Shown in pieces: positions 35,893 to 47,200 of a DNA stretch of 47,988 bases; position 1 is the stretch's first letter, and each line of letters opens with the position of its first letter. The notes under the pieces are model-generated. The model had not been told where the DNA came from, ran no database searches, and saw only the letters and a list, made by a program, of their open reading frames with translations. The position numbers and the translations under genes were made by a program. The stretch is from Candidatus Magasanikbacteria bacterium GW2011_GWA2_56_11 (lineage in GTDB: Bacteria > Patescibacteriota > Patescibacteriia > Magasanikbacterales > UBA922): the NCBI GenBank assembly GCA_001004885.1, contig LCRX01000013.1:1-47988 (forward strand), in the 5' to 3' direction.

Positions 35893-36099
35893 TTAGGCGT
35901 ACGGCAGGGCCGTGGTAATCGTTTTTTGCAGCGTTTTGGTCATGGTCTTGTCGGAGCGTTTGTTGCGCTTGGTTTTGCCGGATTCCCGGGAATTGAAGTG
36001 GTCCTGGCCGTCGGTGCGCTTGAGGACCTTGGTGCCCTGGCGCGACTTTTTGACGACAAACCGCTTGGCTATGGCCTTGTTAGTTTTCAATTTTCCCAT
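35893..36099 (-). CDS. rpmI: 50S ribosomal protein bL35
   Basis: MGKLKTNKAIAKRFVVKKSRQGTKVLKR; infC-rpmI-rplT order. Confidence 0.9.
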   Translation of the reverse strand: MGKLKTNKAIAKRFVVKKSRQGTKVLKRTDGQDHFNSRESGKTKRNKRSDKTMTKTLQKTITTALPYA

Positions 36100-36168
36100 A
36101 TCTTTCACGAAATTAAAGCGCGGTAAGTATAGCGCAAGAGGGGCAGGGTGTCAAGAGGGCGCGGAGGA

Positions 36169-36717
36169 CTATTTTTTCGCGATTATGGCGGTGAGTTTGT
36201 GTCCCTGGCGCGTAACGTCCTGTTCCACCCGGACCGGGAGCTCGGAACCGACCAGGGTAACAAACTGCCGGACAATGTCGAAGGCGATATCCACTTTGCC
36301 GTGTTCGCGGCCGCGCAGGATGAGCTCCACTTTTACCTTGTCGCCGCGTTCGAGGAATTTTTTGGACTGTTCTTTTTTAATTTCCAAATCATGGTCGCCG
36401 ATGCGCATAGAGAGCCGGACGCCCTTGATTTCGCTCACGTGCGCGTGGGCTTTTTGTTTGCGCACTTCTTTTTCTTTTTGGTATTTAAACTCGGAGTAAT
36501 CTATAATTCTGGCTACCGGCGGCGTACCCTTGGGGTTGATTTCCACCAGATCCATCTCCCGTTCCTCCGCGAGAGCGACCGCGCGCTCGATAGGCATGAT
36601 TCCCAGCTTAGAGCCGTCCTCGTCCAATACCAAAACCTCCGGAGACGCGATTTCGCGGTTTTTCCGGTAATGCTGGAGCAGGGGTTTTTCCGGACGTTTT
36701 TTGCGGGAGATGCGCAT
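36169..36717 (-). CDS. infC: Translation initiation factor IF-3
   Basis: NREIASPEVLVLDEDGSKLGIMPIERAVALAEEREMDLVEINPKGTPPVARIIDYSEFKY. Confidence 0.97.
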   Translation of the reverse strand: MRISRKKRPEKPLLQHYRKNREIASPEVLVLDEDGSKLGIMPIERAVALAEEREMDLVEINPKGTPPVARIIDYSEFKYQKEKEVRKQKAHAHVSEIKGVRLSMRIGDHDLEIKKEQSKKFLERGDKVKVELILRGREHGKVDIAFDIVRQFVTLVGSELPVRVEQDVTRQGHKLTAIIAKK

Positions 36718-36760
36718 AGATAAACTGTCAGATACCGGCCGCCCTAGATGGGCGGCCGAC

Positions 36761-37153
36761 TGGTGGAGATGCCGGGAATCGAACCCGGGTCTAAATGGGG
36801 TACCGTTACCCTCTACATGCGTAGCCGTTTCGGTGCGGTCTTTGAAACATGGGGAAGCGGCAAGAGTGTTTCAAACAAGCCTGAGGCCGGTTCGGCCTGC
36901 TGATTCAGGCAATCAGGCAGGCCTACGCTCGATAGGTTGACACCGCCGGTCTTGTATCGAGTATCCAAGGGGCGATGGCTCAAGCGATTAAGCGAGAGCA
37001 GGGTAGGCTACCGGCGCGAACGCGCGAGCGAGCGCAGCCTTAGCCCGTGAAAATACGTTGGCACGTATCGATTGCCGAGCGGTTAACGAGTGCCCGACAC
37101 CCCGGCACGCAGATAAGAGATACCTGATCCATCTATCGAAACCTGTCATCCCC
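36761..37153 (-). ncRNA. ssrA: tmRNA (ssrA), tag ANVFSRAKAALARAFAPVAYPALA
   Basis: GGGGATGACAGGTTTCGAT 5' end; GACCCGGGTTCGATTCCCGGCATCTCCACCA 3' end; tag ORF 36988-37062 in between; smpB adjacent. Confidence 0.95.
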
Positions 37154-37203
37154 CGATGCTTTCGGCCGGCCGTTGGACACGGCACCGGGGCTGGGCCGCC
37201 GGA

Positions 37204-37650
37204 TTAGATTTCCGACCGCCGCCGGCGGATTTCACGTTCAACTTCGCGTTTCTTGATGGTCTCTCGTTTGTCCCACTTTTTTTTGCCGCGCACGAGCGCG
37301 ATTTCAGCCTTGATGAGACGTCCCTTAGTATAGAGGGAAAGGGGTACGATTGTCAAGCCTTCGGTTCTGACTTTTTCCCGTAAATAAAGGATTTCTTTGC
37401 GGCCAAGCAGGAGCGCGCGGCTGCGCAGGGGATCATACTCCGCGTCCGCGAGCGCAAAACGGTAGGGAGAGATTCTAAGGTTGGTAATATAAGCGGTATC
37501 TTCGCGGAAAGTAACGAAAGTCCCGGCCAGGTTGGCGCCGCCGGCGCGCACCGATTTTACCTCGGCGCCAAAGAGCGCCAAACCGGCCTCGAATTTTTCG
37601 AGGACGGTATACTCAAAGCGGGCTTTTTTGTTTTGGGCCAATGTCGGCAT
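37204..37650 (-). CDS. smpB: SsrA-binding protein SmpB
   Basis: NKKARFEYTVLEKFEAGLALFGAEVKSVRAGGANLAGTFV. Confidence 0.96.
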   Translation of the reverse strand: MPTLAQNKKARFEYTVLEKFEAGLALFGAEVKSVRAGGANLAGTFVTFREDTAYITNLRISPYRFALADAEYDPLRSRALLLGRKEILYLREKVRTEGLTIVPLSLYTKGRLIKAEIALVRGKKKWDKRETIKKREVEREIRRRRSEI

Positions 37651-37742
37651 ACTCCGTCATTATACGGTCTAGGCCGCTTTTTGCCAACTGTCGAGAAATA
37701 AGCTATACTTATAATGTATTTTGACCGCTTAGCCCTTGCTCT

Positions 37743-38219
37743 ATGGGTTTGTTTCCACATACTCGTCCGGTCCGACTAATTTACTTAGCTTTGGCGCTGC
37801 CGGCTATCGGACTTTTGACCCTGGCGGCAGCCATGATTTTCGTTTCCGCTGCCCGTCCCGGGGCTGCTCCGGCCGGGGCCGACCGGGAGACAGCCGCGGA
37901 CACAGACCGGGATCAGACGGCGGCGGACTCCCGTGGCCAGCCTGAGGGTCGCAATCTGGTCGGCGCCTACCAGGCCGCCGTAAGAGAATTAGAGGCCTTG
38001 GTCCAAGATGAGACAGTGCCGGCAGAGGAGCTCAGAGCGTCGCTTGAAAGCCGGCTCTTTGCCGTGAGGGTACCCAAAGAAATGTTGAACGAGCACCTGA
38101 AGGCGGTTGTCTCCCTAAGGCAGAATTCAGGACAACCATCGGCGCAAGAATACCGTCAAGCCGCGGCCGCCAGCCTCGCCCAATTGCGCCGGGCGGCGGA
38201 TAGTTGGCCGGAAATTTAA
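37743..38219 (+). CDS. Membrane-anchored/secreted hypothetical protein
   Basis: N-terminal hydrophobic segment, helical C-terminus. Confidence 0.65.
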   Translation: MGLFPHTRPVRLIYLALALPAIGLLTLAAAMIFVSAARPGAAPAGADRETAADTDRDQTAADSRGQPEGRNLVGAYQAAVRELEALVQDETVPAEELRASLESRLFAVRVPKEMLNEHLKAVVSLRQNSGQPSAQEYRQAAAASLAQLRRAADSWPEI

Positions 38220-38220
38220 T

Positions 38221-38994
38221 ATGCTCCCGGCTTTGCGCTCCCTAATAGCCAGACTGGCCCCGCTTGGCATCGCGGCCCTGACAGCGGCTGCCATGACGCT
38301 GTTTTCTCTATTCCCCCAACCGGCGGTGCTGGCCGGATTGGCGTTCTCCTGGTGGGCGCTCACCATTTTGATCGGGTGGGCGGTGGAGATGAAAGCGCGC
38401 AACCTTACTCTGGCGCTTTGCCTTACCATTACTTCCACGGCTTTGCTTAGTCTCATTGAGTGGCCGCTGGCCCGCCTGATACTGATCGGGTTTTCGAGCG
38501 CCGCGGGCTTTGCCGTGTTTGAGTGGGCGGCGCTTGACCGGCCCGGGGCCAGGCTTTTTATGCACAAGGCCGGACGGCGAATTATTATGACGCTCTGGGT
38601 TTTTACCGTGTATTCATGGACGACGGCAGTCGTCGGAGTAAAAATTTTTTTCCCCGGGTTCCCCGGCTTGCTCGCCAGCTTGCTTATCGCCGGCTACGCG
38701 GCGCTCGCGACGATTATGATCTGGACCCATTACCAGCCTTTCAGACTGCCGCTTTACCGGCTGCCGCTCTCGATACTCACGCTCGTCATGGCCGAGGCGA
38801 CTCTGGTTATCATTGAATTGCCGTTCGGCTATCTCGCTACGGCCCTGCTCCTGACTTGGATGTGGTATTTGGCGCAGCTGCTTTTGCGTTTTCATTTAAG
38901 CCCGGAAGGGGTGCAGTGGCGGCGTCAGGCCTGGTTTTTGGCCGGCAACGCCGTACTGTACGCGCTGGTCGCGTACTTTATCCAAGTTATATGA
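38221..38994 (+). CDS. Multi-pass membrane protein
   Basis: Many hydrophobic segments; adjacent to upstream gene, ATGA overlap with downstream gene. Confidence 0.75.
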   Translation: MLPALRSLIARLAPLGIAALTAAAMTLFSLFPQPAVLAGLAFSWWALTILIGWAVEMKARNLTLALCLTITSTALLSLIEWPLARLILIGFSSAAGFAVFEWAALDRPGARLFMHKAGRRIIMTLWVFTVYSWTTAVVGVKIFFPGFPGLLASLLIAGYAALATIMIWTHYQPFRLPLYRLPLSILTLVMAEATLVIIELPFGYLATALLLTWMWYLAQLLLRFHLSPEGVQWRRQAWFLAGNAVLYALVAYFIQVI

Positions 38995-40046
38995 CGCCTC
39001 CCGCCCCGCATCTGCCGCCGCGCACTTGTTCTGTGTCCGCCCGCGAGATTTGGAGCCGTTTACGGTGGCTGGCTCTGGTGATAGTACTCGCGGTTTTTGC
39101 CGGCGCTACGGCCAGCCTGTTTATGATCGACTACTGGTACCCGGTAGACGCCTTGGTCGGATCAACCGCTATCATCAACCGCGCGGACCGGGGGTCTCCG
39201 TCTCTCGATGCCGCTGCCGTGCGCGACTGGCGCTACCGCCTGGTGCGCGTCTACGACGAGTCCCGGGTAGTCGGGGCCAATTATTATCCTGCCGGGGCGC
39301 TGGTGGGGCATGCCGTAGTTTTGAGTTCGAGCGGCTGGTCGGTGGTCTGGGCGCCTTCTCTCTCCCCGGAGACGAAATCTTTGGCCGGGGTTGACGTCTA
39401 CGGCATTCGCCATCCGGTCGAGAAAATGCTGGCCGCTCCGGAGTCTGGCCTGTGGTACCTGAAATTTTCCGGCGATGAATTTAGGGCCACCACGATTTTC
39501 GGCTCCAGTGAGGCCCTCACCCCCGGACAGGCCCTATGGGCGCTAAACGGCGAGTGGCAGGCGGTAACGGTAGGCGCGCGTCTGCCCCGGTCCGGCGTCC
39601 AGCGCGCGACCGAGCCGCCGTACTATTACGAGCTCTCCGGCTACGAGCTGGCTGGCCGGGTTATCATATCGGAGCGCGGCGAGATGATCGGCGTGGCCGG
39701 CGACCGGGGGATTTTACTCCCGGCCTGGCTAATCGAACGGCAGGTGCCCTTTCTGCTTGAGAGCGGAGTTCTCGATACCCGCCGCCCGGCCTGGCAGGGC
39801 TACTTTATCGAGGGCGTGCGCGAAGGCGCTGTCTGGAAAGAACTGTCCGGGTTTTACGTTACCGGTCCGTCTTCGGCGGGCGCTGTCTCGAATTTAAAGG
39901 CCGGAGACGTTATCGTGCGGGTGAACAATGAACCGGCGGAAAAGGACCGTTTGGCTCGTCTGCTTCTGTCGGCTCCGGATGAATTTACGCTTACCGTCAT
40001 CCGCGGCGGCGACGAGGTGAAGGTGGCGGTCAGAAAAACCAAGTAA
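38991..40046 (+). CDS. HtrA-like protein with PDZ domain, probably proteolytically inactive
   Basis: N-terminal TM; AVVLSSSGWSVVWAP...; C-terminal LKAGDVIVRVNNEPAEKDRLARLL; no GNSGGP. Confidence 0.65.
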   Translation: MTPPAPHLPPRTCSVSAREIWSRLRWLALVIVLAVFAGATASLFMIDYWYPVDALVGSTAIINRADRGSPSLDAAAVRDWRYRLVRVYDESRVVGANYYPAGALVGHAVVLSSSGWSVVWAPSLSPETKSLAGVDVYGIRHPVEKMLAAPESGLWYLKFSGDEFRATTIFGSSEALTPGQALWALNGEWQAVTVGARLPRSGVQRATEPPYYYELSGYELAGRVIISERGEMIGVAGDRGILLPAWLIERQVPFLLESGVLDTRRPAWQGYFIEGVREGAVWKELSGFYVTGPSSAGAVSNLKAGDVIVRVNNEPAEKDRLARLLLSAPDEFTLTVIRGGDEVKVAVRKTK

Positions 40047-40077
40047 TCCCAATTTTTTCTTTTTTATTTTTTACCGT

Positions 40078-40689
40078 ATGCCCTCGCACCCTCTTTCGCT
40101 TGTTTTGAAGCGTTGGAAGTTTGTCCTGCTTTTCGGCGCGATCCTCGCCATTTTATCCGGCGGGGCCACGGTGTTTTTTCCTTTGGAGTACCGCGCCGAC
40201 GCCCAGGTTCTCATCATTTCCAAGTCGCGCTACGGCGTGGACCCGTACACCGTGGTCAAATCCGCGGAGCGGGTGGGGGAGAATATCGTGGCCGTAATGA
40301 AAACCGACGATTTTCGGGACAAGGTCCGCGCGCAGCCGGGCTACGCCATTGATTGGGGCCGTTTCGACGCGCTCAACGAACGGGCGCGGCGCCGAGCCTG
40401 GCCGGAAATGGTCGGATCCTCGGTAGTGTACGGTACCGGCGTTTTGAACGTGAGCGCTTACCACCCCAACCCGGATCAGGCGCGCGCGCTGGCTGGGGCG
40501 AGCGTCGGGGCGCTGGAGAGCCGGGCTTGGGAATACGTGGGCGGCGATGTTATACTCAAAGTCGTAAACACGCCTGTCGTTACGCGCTGGCCGGTGCGGC
40601 CGAACCTGGCCTTGAACACAGTGCTCGGCGGCGTGGTCGGCGTTATTTTGGCGGGCTTCGCGGTCTCCCGCCGCCCGGAGAGAGCCTAA
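40078..40689 (+). CDS. Wzz/chain-length-determinant-like membrane protein
   Basis: LKRWKFVLLFGAILAILSGGATVFFPLEYRADAQVLI ... C-terminal TM LNTVLGGVVGVILAGFAVSRR. Confidence 0.75.
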   Translation: MPSHPLSLVLKRWKFVLLFGAILAILSGGATVFFPLEYRADAQVLIISKSRYGVDPYTVVKSAERVGENIVAVMKTDDFRDKVRAQPGYAIDWGRFDALNERARRRAWPEMVGSSVVYGTGVLNVSAYHPNPDQARALAGASVGALESRAWEYVGGDVILKVVNTPVVTRWPVRPNLALNTVLGGVVGVILAGFAVSRRPERA

Positions 40690-40716
40690 TTTTTTCCTAG
40701 TTTTATCCTGCCCCCT

Positions 40717-41058
40717 ATGTCTGCCGCGCAAAATTCGCCGCCCAATGATCTTATTACCGTTTATGTGCTCGAGCTGTTGCGGTCTATCGGTTTGGGAGAT
40801 CTGACCGAGGATCAGAAGAAACGTTACGTGCCCGCGTTTTCGCGCCGGGTCGAAGAGAGGATCGGCTTGGAACTGTTGCCCAAGCTGACCGACGAACAAT
40901 TTAAAGAATTTACGCGCCTGGCCGGCAGCGGCACGACCACGCGCGCGCAATGGGAGGAGTTCTGGCGCCGCTCGATTCCGGATTTTGAAGAAGAGATAAA
41001 AATAATTTTGGCCGATTTTGCCGCCGACGCGCGGCAGACCACGGCCTGGGCAGCTTAG
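40717..41058 (+). CDS. Small helical hypothetical protein, DUF5663-like
   Basis: LELLRSIGLGDLTEDQKKRYVPAFSRRVEERIGLELLPKLTDEQFKEF. Confidence 0.6.
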   Translation: MSAAQNSPPNDLITVYVLELLRSIGLGDLTEDQKKRYVPAFSRRVEERIGLELLPKLTDEQFKEFTRLAGSGTTTRAQWEEFWRRSIPDFEEEIKIILADFAADARQTTAWAA

Positions 41059-41067
41059 CTTTACGTT

Positions 41068-41274
41068 ATGGGTTCCCTGTCGCCCGTCACATCCGTACCA
41101 CCCGATGATCCGCGCGTCCGATACCAAAAGCTGGAGCGGGCGTATTATGATTTGGTAACAGAGATGGAGCGGTTGGAGAGGGAAGGAAAGCTCTTGCGCC
41201 ACCGGCTGCAAGAAGTGGTGGACAAGCAAAAAATGAAACAAATTTTGGAACATTTGGTGTCGGAGCGTGATTAA
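41068..41274 (+). CDS. Short coiled-coil hypothetical protein
   Basis: 68-aa ORF in tight same-strand gene run. Confidence 0.55.
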   Translation: MGSLSPVTSVPPDDPRVRYQKLERAYYDLVTEMERLEREGKLLRHRLQEVVDKQKMKQILEHLVSERD

Positions 41275-41285
41275 TTAATACGCGT

Positions 41286-44200
41286 ATGGCTAACCCCCAG
41301 GATGAGACCGCTCTCCGGTCGGAACTTCAGGGACTTTTGGAACAGGCCAAAGAGACGGAACAGGTCGAAGATCTGGAAAGGCTAGTGGCCGGGCTGAAAG
41401 AAAATATTGAAATTAGGCTAAAAAAACGAGCGATTTTTTTGCGCCGGGAGATGGCCGAAATCGAAGCCCTCCTCGGCAATATTCCGGTCTCCTCGGCAGA
41501 CGCGGAAGAATTTCGGCGTCGAAAGGACGAACTGGCAGGGAAGGTGGAAAATGCTTTGCGCGAGCTTGATCGGCTCACGGCTGAATTCGCGCCTCTCGAG
41601 GCCATTCAGCGCCAGGGGCCGGGGATGACTCGGTTGGATACCGGAGAGCAGCCCGTTATTCTGCCGGACGGATCGGAGTACCGTGGCATCCTGCGTAATG
41701 GCATTCCTCATGCCGAGGGCTGGATTCGCCAGCCGGATGGGTATACTTTTGAGGGTCTGTTTAACATGGGCCACAAAGTCAGGGGTAAAAGTTGCAATCA
41801 GGCGGGACAGCTGGTGTACGAGGGAGAATTCGGCCCGGGTTCGGGTGTGTTGGCTGCCTTTGACGTGTATCAAGGATTTGGCAGTCTGTACGAACCCGAT
41901 AAAGGTATTATGTACGAGGGTCAGTTTAAGAATGACGAATTTGACGGCTACGGCAGATTTTATTATGAAGACCGCTCTTATATAACCGGTTATTTTAAAG
42001 ATGGCAAACTTCATGGATTGGCCACTAGATATTCGGCCGACGGCCAAGTGATCCGGCGCTCCCTGTGGGAGAAAAGTAAAGAAAAAACAAATTTTGTCGG
42101 CGATTATCCAATTCCGGATACGCCGGCTATGCTGGAGGTTTTACGCTTGATTGAACGCCCAAAAGTTAAAAAAGTATCAAGGCGAAACGATAGAACTCGG
42201 CAAATGGAAGAGGTGGAAGAACTGGTTGGCGGAGGCGGCGACCCGGCCGAGAAAATGGCCCGTTTGGCTATTATCATTGACCAGCAGCGCCAGGCCGCGC
42301 GCCTAAGCCGGCGGCTTCATGCCCTGCTCGACAGTGCCGCGACTCCCGAAGAAAAAATCGCTGAATTGGAAAGGACAGTCAGCCTCGAGAGCGAACGTGG
42401 GCGTTTTTCTCCGCAGATGGACGAACTTCATGCCCTGCTCGACAGTGCCGCGACTCCCGAAGAAAAAATCGCTGAATTGGAAAAAATACTTAAACGCGAA
42501 CGTCAGGTCGCGCACCTAAGCCGGCAGTTTGAGGAGTTGCTCAACAAAAATATTCCGTCCAAAGACAAAATAAATGAATTGGCGACGCGTCTTGACCGCG
42601 AGCCAGAGTCAGGCCGACTGGGCCGGTGGATACGAGAGAGCCTTGACGACGACATATCCGCCGAGGATAAAATAGTTGAAATTACAAAAATCGTTAAACG
42701 CGAGCGTCGGGGAGAACAAATGACGATTGAGCAGGAACAGGTCATTGAGGGCACGGCTACGGTTTTCCAGATACTGAATAACCAACGCTTAAGTCCGGCC
42801 GATAAGATTGCCAAACTGAAAATTATTCAGGCCGGGTTGCCGCCGGCATCGGGCCGGCTGGTCGAGGAGTTGGCGGAGGTTGTCGATGCCAGCCTGGAGC
42901 AGCTGGAAGAAGTCAAGGGACAAGCCGCTGGTTTTGGCAAATTCGAGCAAGTAGCCGAAAGCCTGGAAGCCAGGTCCGTGAACGATCCCTGGCGCGAGCG
43001 GGAAACGAACATTTATTACTGGTTGGATAGTCAAATCGTCGAAATTCTTCCGGGAAAAACCAGGGATAAACAGAAGCGTTTAAGACTGGCGAGAAACGGT
43101 GACGTGGTAACCGAAAAGGAATTCTTGGCTGATATTTTGCCGACCCTTTCTTTGCCGGAAAAGCTGGTCAAGCCAGACGAGCGCACCGGTTACCAGGTGT
43201 CCCATGATGATATCCGCGATCGTTTTCACCAGTGGCGCGCTGCCCGGGCCGCTCGCCTGCTACCGAGAGGAGCCCAGCAAGTACTTAAGGATATTGTCGA
43301 GGGGGATCGTGGACGGAAAAAAGAAGAGTTCAAATTTACAAAAGGCATTGGGATGAGTGCCGCCACCCTGTTTAAAGGCATTGAGAGGAGTATCGCGAGC
43401 CTGCTGGCCCGCGACAATGCCGGGATGTTAGTTATCAAAGAACATTTTCGTCCCCGTCAAGCTAATAAAATGAATCCGAGGGAGCTTGATGAAGAATACC
43501 GGAGGTTTTTGGATCAGGAAGTCTCTTACGAGCGTTTTAGTCCCAGCGCACTTTTGGCCGCCTTAGACAAAGAAATGCTGGCCAGCCTCGCTGCCCGTAA
43601 AATTACCGCCGGGCAGGACAAGAAAAAGAGACAGCGTCCGCTCACCCCGGACGATCTCTATAATTATCTATATCTTTGGGTATCGCACCACGATTTGCCG
43701 CAAGTTAAACGGCAGGCGATTAGGCGCCAGGGTGCGGTCATGGAAACAGAGTACGAAATTGAAGATGACCCCCACCGTCAGGGCCGCAAACGGTGGAAGA
43801 GCCCACCAGCCGCTGAACAGCCCTATGAAAAGGGTTTTGCACCGGCCCAGGAGCGGGTTGAAAGTTCGGAGCTTCAGACTGGTGACACACTTCATGCCGT
43901 GCCCGTTATTTTTTCCGATAGCGGCAGTCCAACTGGCATGACCACGGCCGAGGTGACAATTACCGAAGTGGCAGAAGGCGAGAGCGCCGGGGAATGGGAG
44001 TATTATTTTCGACCGGTTAAGGGTACTGACGAGGCGTGGTATGAACCCTGGAAACAGCATGCCAGCCGGCCAATAGCGTATTTTACTTCCCGCGAACTGG
44101 CCGAAGCGCGAGGCCTGGTAGAGCGACCGCCCGAAGATATAGAGCGGGAAAAACGCGAACGGATCGCTGACTGGGTCGATTTTATTTACCGGGAAGGCTG

Positions 44201-47200
44201 GATTCAGCGCACCACTACCGGTTTTGTGGTTTTGGTTGAGCGTTCGGGCCGGCACCGGAGGGACGAGCCGGATCTTGTACCCCGGGCTGTAACTTCGGTC
44301 GATCAGGCAGTAGAGGCAATATTGGCCCGGGCTAGCGAGGTGAATCGGCAAAAGTTCGACGGACGCGAGGAATATGCGGATCCGGACGAGGGGCTCGGCC
44401 GGATAGTTCACGAGCGCGAAGCCCGGCCGCAGCTTTCTCAACTTCAAGAATTTGCCCGTACTGGGATTACAGCCGAGTATCTGCGCCAGGAATTACCCCA
44501 GCTGATATCGGGGCACCATATTGACCGAGTCGGCGAGGTCGAACGGGGTTCGCCGGTAACATTGACCGTTGTCGGGACCGGGAGCCGCATCCGCGGACAT
44601 CTGGCTAGCGACGGCCTGGTGCGCGGACAGGAATTTACCGTCATTTTGGCCGAGCAGATTCCTCATAGTGACCAGAGTCAGATTCGCGAACCTGGAGAGC
44701 TCTATACGGCTCAGCTGGTAGATATCGTCCCTGGTGCCAGCCCGGATATCAGGCCTGAACTACGTATCGCCCCCGTGGCTACTCTGGGCGCGAAGGTCGA
44801 TGACGCTGACCGCGAAATCACGACAGCCACGCTCGACACAGCCGATTTTGTCCATGAAATTACACCGGAAAAAAGGGGTTTGGCGATGGACATCCTAGAG
44901 GGCAACGTGTTGCCGAGACTTTTGGTTGATGAAGAACAAATCTATAATGCTGCCGGAGAGCCAATAACAGGTAGAAGCAAAAAGCGTTTGGTTCTCCTCA
45001 GAGAAGATGAAGGTTATCTGCCGGTCGACGCAGATACGATGCGGGTGGAGCTTATGAAGAACATCGGCGCCGTAACTGCGGCCGGGCTGACCGTGGAGCA
45101 GATGCTTTACGTGGCCAGACAGTGGATAGACGGTCTTAATAAGAAACGTTTGCAAACAGTGGAACAATTTCAATTGGAACAAGAACGCCGTCCGCGCACC
45201 ATCGGCGACCTGGGCTGGTTCGAAACCAGCTCGGTGGAGTTTGTTTTTCGGGCTGGCGAACGGGTAAACCTAAAAATCAACGGCCTGCCCGACCCTCGGC
45301 TGGAAATTATCCGCGAGCGGGAGGCTTTTCGGATTGCGTATGACCGCGAGGCCGATCTTAATCTTACCTACTTGCCGGCGGAGAAACGCGTGGAGTGCTC
45401 GGGCCACGCCAATCTGCCGGACGAAGTGGAGCAGACCGAGACTCTGCCCGACGGCAGAATACGGTTGGTCTACCGCAATGGCAGCGCATACGAGGGTGAG
45501 GCGGACGCGGATGGCCAGCCGCACGGCCGGGGCGAGTTCGGCCGCTACGACGGCCGGCGCGCGGTCGGATCGTTCGTCCATGGCGCGGCCGAAGGAGCTT
45601 TGGAATTGCACCAGGGCGACGTATTGCTCGCCCGGTCTGCTTATACCCACGGCCGGCGCGAAGGACAGGCGGGCGTGCGGCGTCCGGACGGAAAGTGGCA
45701 GGTCTTTGCTTACGCGGGTGGTGCTGTCGCGGACGGCTATACGGCCATTTACTCCACCGAGGCGGACACGCAGCCGGGGAGCTACGAGATCTGGGAAGGC
45801 GACCGGCCGGTAGCAGAGGAAACTATGCCCGCTGAAAACGAGATCAAGGGGTTGGGCGCGTACGACGCGGGCGCTAAAAAGTTTGCCTTCGCCGACGGCA
45901 GCGAACTTCTGCTGCCGCCCATCGAGTTTAAGCTTCCCCCCGACAACAAGCTGCGAAAGCTTGAACCGGAATTCTTTCCGCGCTCTGCCGGGCGGCAGGA
46001 TTATCTGGCGTTTGCCTATCCGGGAAAAGAGGCGTCTGCCGCCAGTATTATTAAACTGCGCGGCCTGGACATCCGGCGCCTCACGGTCGAGACGAATGTG
46101 AATTCATCCACCGCCTCGGAGAGCGTAAATTCCGTCGCTGCCGTGAGAGAAAAATTCAATAAATTTTTGGCGGCGGCCGGCGAAGCGGTGAAACCGGCCG
46201 ATTTGGAAATTAACTTTCACGGTATTGCGGGCAAATATGTGGGGCAGACGACTACCGACCCGGACGGCAACCAGATCCCCGACGGCCAGGGCAGACTTGT
46301 GCTCAGCGACAAGTACCGCCGGGAAATAGTCGGCCGGTTTGAGCAGGGCCGGCCGGCGGAGTGCCGGGTGACCAAAAACGAGGCCGGCCGCAAAACCACT
46401 TACCAGGGAGAGCTGAACGAAAAAGGCGAGGCGCATGGCCGTGGCACTCTCTGGCTTAATGACCGTCTGCTGACCGAAATTAAAGGTATTTTTGTCGCCG
46501 ACCGGCTGCCGCAGCGCGCCGAGGTGCGCAAGCGCCAGGGCAGGTTGGAGTTTTTTTATGAGGGGGCGATAGGCGAGCAGGGTGAGCTGCAGTCCGCGCG
46601 GGCCCGCCTAAGGGCCGGCGAGAGCGTATACGAGGGATTGTTCGACAAGACGCGCTTCATCGAAGGGGAGCATTGGGTTGGCGCGACTGCCGGGAGTGAA
46701 GAGTTGCATTACAAAGGAACTTTCCAGGGCGAGGTGGTTACTGCGGACGAGCTCCGTTCGCCGTCTTACCTGGTGGGCATCCGCCGGGTTAATAACGAGC
46801 GCACACCCTGGGCCTATGCCACCTGGCAGGCCAACGGTTTGCCGGATCCGGACAGCGAAATAGAATATTTTGAGGCCTTGGGCCAGGCCGATGCCCGCAT
46901 GGGTTCGGGGGCCCCGCGGCAGAAAGCAAAACCGCCGGAGGCGGCTCCGGCAGCGGCCGAGGGTGGACTCGAGACCACGGCCGCGCCGGTTGAAGTAGGG
47001 TTTAGCGGTTCTCAGGCATTCTATACCGGGCAATATCGGCGGCGGACGGACGGCGCGAAGATATTTTACGGGCAAGGCGAGATGAGGGTACCAGATTTCA
47101 AGATAGTTTTTACCGGCGAATTCCGCGACCAGCGTCCGGTGCGCGGCCGGCTTGTTCAGGGCGAAGGCGCGGCCGCCACTACTTACGAGGGGCCGGTCAG

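Noticed and set aside
3383-38994. UGA reassignment suggested by the in-frame TGA after ppsA
   Set aside because: TGA works as a normal stop for dgkA (3385), the 26626 gene (29829), the 31592 gene (33025) and the 38221 gene (38994).
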